A stretch of 56,648 nucleotides of DNA, taken from the NCBI GenBank assembly GCA_002483285.1, contig DLHP01000006.1, positions 11,395 to 68,042 of the forward strand. Direction: 5' to 3'. Positions within the stretch are counted from its first letter, which is position 1. Each line of letters begins with the position of its first letter. Below are positions 21,403 through 31,300 of the stretch, piece by piece. This DNA comes from Flavobacterium sp. UBA7665. GTDB lineage: Bacteria; Bacteroidota; Bacteroidia; Flavobacteriales; Flavobacteriaceae. The translations under genes and the position numbers were made by a program. The notes under the pieces are model-generated. The model ran no database searches, was not told the origin of the DNA, and was given only the letters and a program-made list of their open reading frames with translations.

Positions 21403-22503
21403 TTATTTAGCGTTTTCTTTTTTTCTGTCCTCAATGCGTTTCTCGGCAATCGACAACGCAGCTTGGTGTGTAGTGATGCCTTTTTCTTCGGCAAAACTAA
21501 AAATCTCAAGCGTGGTGTTGTAGATGTTCTCGGTACGACGCATGGCTTCGGCTTTGTCGTAACCTACGATTTCTGCGTAAACGTTAATGATTCCGCCCGC
21601 GTTGATGAGGAAATCGGGTGCATAGGCAATGCCTTTATCTTTGAGGATTTGTCCGTGGATTTTTTCATTGGCCAACTGGTTGTTTGCCGCTCCGGCAATT
21701 ACTTTAGCCCTGATTTTATTGATCGTATCATCATTAATGGTGGCTCCGAGTGCACATGGCGCGTAGATGTCTACATCGGCGCTGTAAATGTCTCCACCTA
21801 TGATTTTAGCTCCATATTTCGCCTCGAGTTGTTGCAACCTAGCTTCATTGATGTCGGCAATCTGAACGAGCGCGCCTTCTTTGGTGAGGTAGTCTACCAA
21901 AGTTTCACCTACGTGGCCTACACCTTGCACCAGGATTTTCTTTCCTTCAAGTACATCGGACCCAAATTGGTACTTTGCAGCGGCCTTCATACCCATATAA
22001 ACTCCGTAAGCCGTTACTGGAGAAGGGTTTCCCGAACCGCCAAGCGATTCTGAAATTCCGGTGACGTGTTTGGTCACAAGGTGGATGCGATCCATGTCTT
22101 CGGTGGTAGTACCTACGTCTTCGGCAGTGATGTATTTACCGCTCAAAGAATCTACGAACTGCCCGAAACGGGTAATCATTTCTGGTGTCTTATCTACTTT
22201 TGAATCACCGATGATCACGGCTTTCCCGCCACCAAGGTTCAATCCTGAGATGGCAGACTTATAGGTCATCCCGCGTGAAAGGCGCAATACATCGTTTAAG
22301 GCCTCCCATTCATTGGCGTATTTCCACATACGTGTACCGCCCAAAGCAGGTCCCAAAACTGTGTTATGGATTCCGATTATTGCTTTTAAACCAGTATCTT
22401 TGTCGTTGCAAAAAACGATTTGTTCGTGATTGTCAAATGAAAGCTGTCCAAAAACCGGGTCGATTTTGTGAAGTTCGCTTGTTCTTAGGATTTCTGAAGT
22501 CAT
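21403..22503 (-). CDS. ldh: Leucine dehydrogenase (Glu/Leu/Phe/Val dehydrogenase family)
   Basis: A 366-residue NAD-dependent amino-acid dehydrogenase. It deaminates branched-chain amino acids to keto acids. The N-terminal catalytic domain holds GPALGGTRMWKY and SGLNLGGGKAVIIGD (catalytic Lys in GGGKAVI) and ITAEDVGTTTEDM. The C-terminal Rossmann domain begins KILVQGVGHVGETLVDYL (GxGxxG) and ends near IAGAANNQL, with the family's YAPDFLINAGGIINV. Length and motifs match leucine dehydrogenase better than glutamate dehydrogenase. Its own -7 box lies at 22587. Confidence 0.9.
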   Translation of the reverse strand: MTSEILRTSELHKIDPVFGQLSFDNHEQIVFCNDKDTGLKAIIGIHNTVLGPALGGTRMWKYANEWEALNDVLRLSRGMTYKSAISGLNLGGGKAVIIGDSKVDKTPEMITRFGQFVDSLSGKYITAEDVGTTTEDMDRIHLVTKHVTGISESLGGSGNPSPVTAYGVYMGMKAAAKYQFGSDVLEGKKILVQGVGHVGETLVDYLTKEGALVQIADINEARLQQLEAKYGAKIIGGDIYSADVDIYAPCALGATINDDTINKIRAKVIAGAANNQLANEKIHGQILKDKGIAYAPDFLINAGGIINVYAEIVGYDKAEAMRRTENIYNTTLEIFSFAEEKGITTHQAALSIAEKRIEDRKKENAK

Positions 22504-22586
22504 AATATTGGATTTAAATTTTCTCCCTTGCGCTACCTACTTAAATTCTGGCAGCCTCCGGTTGCGACTTTATTAAAAAGGCGGGA

Positions 22587-22594
22587 CAAAATTA
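22587..22594 (-). promoter_or_regulatory. Promoter -7 box of leucine dehydrogenase
   Basis: TAATTTTG read on the minus strand matches TAnnTTTG, 83 bp before the start codon at 22503. Confidence 0.45.
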
Positions 22595-22740
22595 AGATTT
22601 AAATCAAAATATCGCACTGTTTTGGAGATAAATTAATAAATCAATAACTTATCTATAGGTTCTGGAAAAAATCTAAAATTAAATTATAATCGACTTTTTA
22701 ACAACATAACGCCTTATTAGTCGCCATCGCATCCAATAAT

Positions 22741-24498
22741 ATGAAAGAATTACAGTATTTAAATAAATATTTCATCAAATACAAATACAGTTTTTTATTG
22801 GGAATTGTCACCACAATTGTAGCACAATTTTTCAATTTGGTCACGCCGAAACTCATCAGCGAATCGATTAAAGTACTTGAGGAATTCCAAAAAGGCAATA
22901 TAACGATAGCCTTTGCAGAAAATGAACTGATTGTCCGTATCCTAAAAATCATTGGCGCAACGATAATTGCAGGTTTCCTGACCTTCCTGATGCGACAAAC
23001 CCTGATTGTGATGTCACGCCATATTGAATTCGACCTCAAGAACGAAGTATTCCGCCAATACGAAAGATTATCTCAAAATTTTTACAAACAACACCGCACC
23101 GGTGATTTGATGAATCGTATTAGTGAAGATGTCGGCAAAACCCGCATGTACGTTGGCCCGGCTGTTATGTATACCATCAACACGGTGATTCGCTTTGCGA
23201 TTGTTATTGTATATATGTACAATGTATCTCCGCGACTTACTTTGTATGCTTTACTCCCGCTACCGTTGTTGTCTTACGCAATTTTCAAGCTGAGTACCGA
23301 CATCAACAAACGCAGCACTATTTTTCAACAATACCTTTCAAAGGTTTCGAGTTTTACGCAGGAGGTCTTCTCGGGTATTAGGGTAATCAAGGCTTACTCG
23401 CTCGAGAGCCAACAACAGGCTAATATGGTGGAACTGGCCGACGAGAGCAAAACCAAAAGCATGAGCCTGGCCAAGCTTCAGGCTATTTTTGGTCCGTTGA
23501 TGATTGCACTTATCGGGGTAAGCAACTTGGTTGTGATTTATTTTGGCGGAATGATGTACATCGATGGCAGTATCAAAAGCATCGGTACGATTGCCGAATT
23601 TATCCTTTACATCAACATGCTAACTTTTCCCGTAGCCTCATTGGGATGGGTTTCGTCTATGGTCCAGGAAGCTGAGGCATCGCAAAAGCGAATCAACGAG
23701 TTTTTGAGTATTGAGCCCGAAATTCAAAACAACCATCCCGAACCAAGTGTTATTCATGGAGAAATCCAATTCAACAACGTCAGTTTTACTTATGAGGACA
23801 CAAATATTAGAGCTTTAGAACAAATCAATTTCCACATCAAAAAAGGGGAAACGCTTGCAATCTTGGGCAAAACCGGCTCAGGAAAATCGACAGTGCTGTC
23901 CTTAATCAGTCGTTTGTATGACACTACCGAAGGCGAAATCCTAATCGATGGCAAACCAATAGACAAAGTCAACCTTTTTGACTTGCGTAACAGCATTGGG
24001 ATTGTGCCACAGGACGCCTTTTTGTTCTCGGATACGATCAAGAACAATATCAAATTCGGAAATGAAAACGCCTCCGATGATGCCGTAATTTCGGCAGCAA
24101 AAAAAGCAGTCGTACACGATAACATAGCGGCTTTCAACCTGCAATACGAAACCATTTTGGGCGAACGCGGTATCACGTTGTCGGGCGGACAAAAACAACG
24201 GGTATCGATTGCCCGTGCACTTATAAAAGATGCCGACATATTGCTTTTAGATGACTGTTTGTCGGCCGTAGACACCGAAACCGAAGAGGCCATCCTAAAC
24301 AACCTGCTTGATTTCTGTAAAGACAAAACCACGATTATTGTGAGCCATCGCGTGTCATCGGCCAAAAATGCCGACCGGATTATCATCCTCGAGGAAGGCC
24401 GCATTATTGAGCAAGGTTCTCATAATCAACTGATAGATATGGGCGGCTATTATGCCGATTTGTACCTGCGCCAACTTTCGGAAAAAGAATTGTCATAA
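22741..24498 (+). CDS. ABC transporter, fused permease-ATPase (exporter type)
   Basis: A 585-residue half-transporter. Six membrane helices span about 15-300 (first LLGIVTTIVAQFFNLVTPKL), with the cytoplasmic coupling region HRTGDLMNRISEDVGKTRMYV. The ATPase domain (about 340-585) has Walker A GKTGSGKST at about 376, the Q-loop VPQDAF, the signature LSGGQKQR at about 479 and Walker B ILLLDDCLSAVD. The His switch is IIVSHR. It should dimerise and export lipids, peptides or drugs; substrate unknown. No partner half is next to it, so a homodimer is likely. The Walker B is followed by Asp where Glu is more usual. Confidence 0.92.
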   Translation: MKELQYLNKYFIKYKYSFLLGIVTTIVAQFFNLVTPKLISESIKVLEEFQKGNITIAFAENELIVRILKIIGATIIAGFLTFLMRQTLIVMSRHIEFDLKNEVFRQYERLSQNFYKQHRTGDLMNRISEDVGKTRMYVGPAVMYTINTVIRFAIVIVYMYNVSPRLTLYALLPLPLLSYAIFKLSTDINKRSTIFQQYLSKVSSFTQEVFSGIRVIKAYSLESQQQANMVELADESKTKSMSLAKLQAIFGPLMIALIGVSNLVVIYFGGMMYIDGSIKSIGTIAEFILYINMLTFPVASLGWVSSMVQEAEASQKRINEFLSIEPEIQNNHPEPSVIHGEIQFNNVSFTYEDTNIRALEQINFHIKKGETLAILGKTGSGKSTVLSLISRLYDTTEGEILIDGKPIDKVNLFDLRNSIGIVPQDAFLFSDTIKNNIKFGNENASDDAVISAAKKAVVHDNIAAFNLQYETILGERGITLSGGQKQRVSIARALIKDADILLLDDCLSAVDTETEEAILNNLLDFCKDKTTIIVSHRVSSAKNADRIIILEEGRIIEQGSHNQLIDMGGYYADLYLRQLSEKELS

Positions 24499-24595
24499 AT
24501 TTTGTTTTGTAATACATTTTTTATCATTTTTGAACGAGCGTTAACAAACTGACGCTGCAATTGAAATTAAAACCAAACTAATTGCAAGAAGGATT

Positions 24596-24976
24596 ATGAG
24601 AGAAAATGACATGTTAGAAAAAGAAGAGATTTTTTCTAAAGTTTTAAGGGCCGGAAGAAGGACTTACTTCTTTGATGTACGAGCCACCAAGGCAGATGAT
24701 TATTACATTACCATTACCGAAAGCAAGAAATTTACAGAAGAAGATGGCTCGTTCCATTTCAAAAAGCACAAGATTTATTTGTACAAGGAAGACTTTGCTG
24801 CTTTTGCCGAAATCCTCGATGACATGACTGCTTACGTCTTAAACCACAAAGGCGAGGAAGTGATATCCGAGCGGCACCAAAGAGATTTCAAGAAAGAATA
24901 TGTAACAGAAAAAGTGGTAAGCGACGATATGCCAAAGGCCAGCAGTTTTACCGATATTGACTTCGACGACATTTAA
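24596..24976 (+). CDS. DUF3276 / PUR-alpha-like nucleic-acid-binding protein
   Basis: A 126-residue protein. Its single PUR repeat (EEIFSKVLRAGRRTYFFDVRATKADDYYITITESKKF, then HKIYLYKEDFAAFAEIL) is characteristic of DUF3276, the bacterial relative of PUR-alpha. Such proteins bind RNA or single-stranded DNA in G/A-rich sequences. The acidic C-terminus (SFTDIDFDDI) is also typical. The gene is preceded by about 100 bp of AT-rich sequence and followed by a terminator. Confidence 0.92.
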   Translation: MRENDMLEKEEIFSKVLRAGRRTYFFDVRATKADDYYITITESKKFTEEDGSFHFKKHKIYLYKEDFAAFAEILDDMTAYVLNHKGEEVISERHQRDFKKEYVTEKVVSDDMPKASSFTDIDFDDI

Positions 24977-24996
24977 TTCATTCCACCCATATTACC

Positions 24997-25032
24997 AAGC
25001 CTGATGAATCGCAAGATTTTTCAGGCTTTTTT
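24997..25032 (+). terminator. Terminator after DUF3276 gene
   Basis: AAGCCTGA (24997-25004) and TCAGGCTT (25021-25028) form an 8-bp stem with a 16-nt loop, followed by TTTTA. Confidence 0.7.
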
Positions 25033-25342
25033 ATTTGCTTAGGATTGTCTTTCACCTTAAAAAAACAACCAGTTAACGAAAACATAACGTCCAAATTAAA
25101 TTTAACACTTTTTTATTTACATTTGAATGATTGAGTGCGATTTGATACACATAAATAACTGTTTAACAATGTCTTGAATAAAAAGTTGCGCTGCTAAAAA
25201 AAAATATAAAAATGTTAAAAAAATAAGCCGTTTGTCGATGAATTATTTGAGTGAATTCGATACATTTGGCGCAAACAGACAATAATTTACTGATTGATAA
25301 TCCAATAGCACAGACGAGCCATGAAAATGGCTGCTAAAATAT
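25033..25342 (+). promoter_or_regulatory. AT-rich leader with two -7 boxes upstream of giant gene
   Basis: No gene is visible in this 310-bp gap. TACATTTG occurs at 25118-25125 and again at 25261-25268; both match TAnnTTTG. The second lies 75 bp before the giant gene's start, the first about 220 bp. Two promoters or one promoter with a long leader are both possible. No convincing -33 box was found at the usual spacing. Confidence 0.45.
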
Positions 25343-28300
25343 ATGAAGACGAATTTCCCTAAATCGAGTTTTATAAAAATATTAATCTTATTCCTATTTT
25401 TATTTACATCCGGTGTTCAAGCCCAATTTGGCATTGATACCTCGCAGATAATAAGTCCTGGTTGGCAACCGCAGCAGCAAAAACAAACACTTCCCGTTGC
25501 GTTATTACCCTCTCCGGTACTGAATGGATTGAAAGCCGGCAATAATTTCCTTTATTTTACACCCGATACTTCGTCGATTTCTGCAAATACCTACATCCAA
25601 AATCGATACAACCGACAATTCAATAGACGCAATCCCTTTGCGCTTCCGCCTGCAATATTCGGGAACACTAAAGTTTGTTACCCAACTCCAGGTACGACAA
25701 CCCTAACCGGAAGCGGTACTCCGGCTGCGGTCAATCCCTGGATATCTTCCAATCCTGCGGTAGCTACAATCAATGCGTCGGGCGTGGTAACCGGCATAGG
25801 ATTCGGAACCACCACCATCACCTACACCGACAACCTGGGCAACAACGCTTCTACAAATGTCACGGTAAATCCATTGCCAACCATCACCGGTACACTGGTA
25901 AAATGCGTTGGTGGGACCACACAGCTTACAGGATCGGGAACGCCTGCTGCAACCACACCATGGTTATCTTCCAATCCGGCGGTTGCAACCGTAAGCAACA
26001 CGGGGTTAGTCACCGGAATCTCTGGAGGAACATCAACCATAACCTATACAAACATCAATGGTTGCCAGGAAACGGCAGTAGTCACAATTAATCCGCTTTT
26101 GGCACCCGTCATCACTTGTGGAGCGGCAAACACCGTACAAGTTAGTTTTAACTGGACCGCGGTGAGTGGTGCGGCTACCTATACGGTTTCCTACAAAGTG
26201 AACGGAGGCGCTACCATATTTATAGGAAATATAGGGAATGTGTTAACCTACACCATCACAGGCGTGAACCCTGCAGATGTAGTTACCCTCATCGTCACGC
26301 CTTCGGGTGCTGTGGGAACTTGTTTTGCTTCAGGCACCGCAAATTGTACTGCGGCTTCCTGTACACCGGCTATGCTGCCTGCGCCGCCAACGGTTGCAGT
26401 AACCCAACCCACGTGCACGGTTGCAACAGGCGATATTACTATAACCGCTGTCGCTGGATTGACCTACAAACTTGACTCTGGCGCGTATTCAGGGACTTTG
26501 ACCTACTCAGGTTTAACTCCGGGACCCCACACCGTAACGGCGAGGAACGCCATGGGTTGTACAGCTGTGACTAACATAACCATTAATCCGCAACCCGCGA
26601 CACCCGCTGCTCCTACGCTTACCGCGACCCACCCTACCTGTGCGTCGGCAACGGGATCGGTAACCATTACTGCTGTGGCGGGGGAAACCTACAGTTTTGA
26701 CTCGGGTGCCTACTCTGCGACGCTTGTCTATAGCGGACTGGCTGCGGGCTCTTCACATACTGTTACTGCCCAGAATGCGGCAGGTTGTATTTCTCCTGTA
26801 TCAAACATCACCCTGAATGCGCAACCGCCGATTCCTTCTGCCCCTGTGGTAGTAGTGACACAGCCCACTTGTACCGTTTCAACAGGCACCGTAACCATAA
26901 CCGCTGTGGCCGGGGAAACCTATAGCTTTGACTCGGGAGCCTATTCTGCAACGCTCGTTTACAGCGGGCTCGCGGCGGGTTCTTCGCATACCATAACCGC
27001 GCAGAATGCCGTTGGATGTATTTCTGCGGTTTCAAATATTACCCTGAACGCGCAACCTGCCACTCCAGTCGCACCTGTGTTGACCGCTACGCATCCTACC
27101 TGTACTTTAGCAACCGGATCGGTGACCATCACGGCTGTGGTAGGGGAAACCTATAGCTTTGACTCGGGAGCCTATTCGGCGACGCTTGTTTACAGCGGGC
27201 TCGCAGCGGGTTCTTCGCATACCGTAACCGCACAAAATGCCGCAGGTTGTATTTCTTCGGTTTCAAACATTACACTCAACGCGCAACCTGCCACTCCGGC
27301 GGCGCCTACATTAACCGCGACGCAACCCACTTGCACGTTGGCAACGGGCTCGGTGACCATTACTGCCGTTGCGGGACTTACCTATAGTTTTGACTCAGGC
27401 GCATACTCGGCGACGCTCGTCTATAGCGGATTGGCAGCCGGTTCTTCACATACCGTTACCGCGCAGAACGCGGCGGGCTGTATCTCTGCAGTTTCGAACA
27501 TTACCCTCAATGCTCAACCGGCGACTCCGGCGGCGCCTGTTGTAGCAATAACACAACCTACTTGCACCGTTTCAACGGGTACCATAACTATTACAGCTGT
27601 GGCGGGGGAAACATACAGTTTTGACTCGGGAGCCTATTCGGCAACGCTCGTTTACAGCGGACTTGCAGCTGGTTCCTCTCATACCGTAACCTCCCGGAAT
27701 GCTGCGGGTTGTATCTCCTCGGTTGCAAATATTACGCTCAATGCGCAACCGGCGACTCCTGTCGCGCCTACATTAACCGCGACGCATCCGACTTGTACCG
27801 TTGCGACTGGATCAGTTACGATTACTGCCGTTGCAGGCGAAACATACAGTTTTGACTCTGGAGCTTATTCGTCTACTCTAATTTATAGCGGACTCGCGGC
27901 CGGTTCTTCACATACCGTCACTGCGCAGAACGCGGCGGGTTGCATCTCTTCGGTCTCAAACATCACGCTCAATGCACAACCGACAACACCAGCTGCGCCT
28001 ACATTGACAGCGACGCAACCGACCTGTACGGTAGCCACTGGCTCGGTGACTATTACTGCTGTTGCGGGAGAAACTTACAGTTTCGATTCGGGAGCGTATT
28101 CGGCGACACTCGTTTATAGTGGACTCGCTGCGGGTTCTTCACATACCGTGACTGCGCAGAATGCGGCGGGATGTATCTCTGCTGTTTCGAACATCACACT
28201 CAATGCACAACCGGCGACTCCGGCAGCACCAGCAGTAGTGGTAACCCAGTCTACTTGTACCGTTTCAACAGGTACCATAACCATTACCGCAGTGGCTGGT

Positions 28301-31300
28301 GAAACCTATAGCTTTGACTCCGGGCCCTATTCGGCAACACTCGTTTACAGCGGACTAGCAGCAGGTTCCTCACATACCGTAACCGCCCAAAATGCCGTTG
28401 GATGCATCTCTTCGGTTTCAAATATCACACTCAACGCGCAACCGACGACTCCGGCTGCTCCAACATTGACCGCGACGCACCCCACTTGTACTTTGGCAAC
28501 CGGGTCAGTGACCATAACCGCTGTGGTCGGGGAAACCTATAGCTTTGACTCGGGCGCTTATTCGTCTACTCTAGTTTATAGCGGATTGGCAGCAGGTTCT
28601 TCCCATACCGTGACTGCGCAGAATGCGGCGGGCTGTATCTCTGCGGTTTCAAACATCACACTCAACGCACAACCGGCAACACCAGCTGCGCCAACATTAA
28701 CCGCGACACAACCAACATGTACTTTGGCAACGGGATCAGTTACCATTACTGGCGTTGCGGGAGAAACTTACAGTTTTGACTCGGGAGCTTATTCGGCAAC
28801 GCTTGTTTATAGTGGACTCGCAGCAGGTTCTTCACATACCGTAACTGCGCAGAATGCATTAGGTTGTATCTCTTCGGTTTCAAATATTACACTCAACGCG
28901 CAACCGGCAACACCAGCTGCGCCAACATTGACCGCTACGCATCCTACCTGTACCTTGGCAACCGGATCGGTAACCATAACCGCAGTAGCTGGGGAAACTT
29001 ACAGTTTTGACTCGGGAGCTTATTCGGCGACACTGGTTTATAGCGGACTGGCAGCAGGTTCCTCACATACCGTGACGGCGCAGAATGCGGCGGGTTGTAT
29101 TTCCTCGGTTTCAAGCATTACACTCAACGCACAGCCTGCAACACCAGCTGCGCCTACATTGACCGCGACGCATCCGGTTTGTACTTTGGCGACGGGATCA
29201 GTTACCATTACTGCGGTTGCGGGAGAAACTTACAGTTTTGATTCGGGAGCTTACTCAAATACACTTGTTTATAGCGGACTCGCGGCCGGTTCTTCGCATA
29301 CCGTAACTGCACAAAACGCAGCAGGTTGTATTTCCTCGGTTTCAAACATTACCCTAAACGCGCAACCGGTAACACCAGCTGCGCCTATATTGGCCGCGAC
29401 GCAACCGACCTGTACGGTAGCCACTGGCTCGGTGGCCATTACGGCTGTTGCGGGAGAAACTTATAGTTTTGATTCGGGAGCTTATTCGGCGACACTCGTT
29501 TATAGTGGACTCGCGGCAGGCTCTTTACATACCGTAACCGCGCAGAATTCCGTTGGATGTATCTCCGCAGTTACAAACATTACACTCAACGCGCAACCGG
29601 CAACACCAGCTGCGCCAACATTGACCGCTACGCATCCTACCTGTACCTTGGCCACCGGATCGATAACTATAACCGCAGTAGCTGGGGAAACGTACAGTTT
29701 TGACTCGGGAGCTTATTCGACGACGCTTGTTTACAGCGGACTCGCAGCAGGTTCTTCACACACGGTTACCGCGCAAAATGCAGCGGGTTGTATTTCCTCG
29801 GTTTCCAACATTACTTTGAATTCACAGCCAGCCACTCCGACTGCGCCTACATTAACCGCGACGCATCCGACCTGTACGCTGGCAACCGGCTCAGTGACTA
29901 TTACTGCTGTTGCGGGAGAAACTTACAGTTTTGATTCGGGAGCTTATTCGTCTACTTTAGTTTATAGCGGATTGGCAGCCGGCTCTTCGCATACAGTAAC
30001 CGCACAAAATGCAGCAGGTTGTATTTCTTCTGTTTCAAATATCACCCTCAACGCACAACCACCGATACCTTCTACCCCTGTAGTAGTGGTGACACAACCT
30101 ACTTGTACCGTTTCAACGGGTACCATAAGTATTACCGCTGTGGCGGGGGAAACATACAGTTTTGACTCGGGCGCTTATTCAGCAACGCTTGTTTATAGTG
30201 GACTGGCCGCTGGCTCCTCGCATACCATCACCGCACAGAACGCCGTTGGATGTATCTCTTCGGTTTCAAACATTACACTTAACGCGCAACCGACGACTCC
30301 GGCTGCTCCAACATTGACCGCGACGCACCCCACTTGTACTTTGGCAACGGGATCAGTTACCATTACTGGGGTTGCGGGAGAAACTTACAGTTTTGATTCG
30401 GGAGCTTACTCAACTACACTAGTTTATAGCGGATTGGCAGCAGGTTCTTCGCATACCGTGACTGCGCAGAATGCGGCGGGTTGTATCTCCTCGGTCTCCA
30501 ATATTACTTTGAATGCGCAACCGGCAACTCCTGTCGCGCCTACATTAACCGCGACGCAACCGACTTGTACGCTGGCAACGGGCTCGGTGACTATTACTGG
30601 GGTTGCGGGAGAAACATACAGTTTTGATTCGGGAGCTTACTCAACTACACTAGTTTATAGCGGATTGGCAGCGGGTTCCTCGCATACCGTAACTGCGCAG
30701 AATGCAGCGGGTTGTATTTCTTCGGTTTCCAACATTACTTTGAATGCACAGCCGGCAACACCAGCCGCGCCAACGTTAACCGCGACGCATCCGACTTGTA
30801 CTTTGGCAACGGGATCAATTACCATTACTGGGGTTGCGGGAGAAACTTACAGTTTTGATTCGGGAGCTTATTCGTCTACTTTAGTTTATAGCGGACTGGC
30901 AGCAGGTTCCTCGCATACCGTGACTGCACAAAACGCAGCAGGTTGTATTTCCTCGGTTTCCAATATTACTTTGAACGCGCAACCGGCAACTCCTGTCGCG
31001 CCAACATTGACCGCGACGCACCCCACTTGTACTTTGGCAACGGGATCAGTTACCATTACTGCGGTTGCAGGAGAAACTTACAGTTTTGATTCGGGAGCTT
31101 ACTCTTCCACTCTAGTTTATAGCGGACTCGCGGCAGGTTCCTCGCATACCGTGACTGCTCAGAATGCGGCGGGTTGTATTTCCTCGGTTACCAATATTAC
31201 TTTGAACGCGCAACCGGCGACTCCGGCCGCGCCTACATTAACCGCGACGCATCCAACTTGTACATTAGCCACCGGATCAGTTACCATTACTGGGATTGCG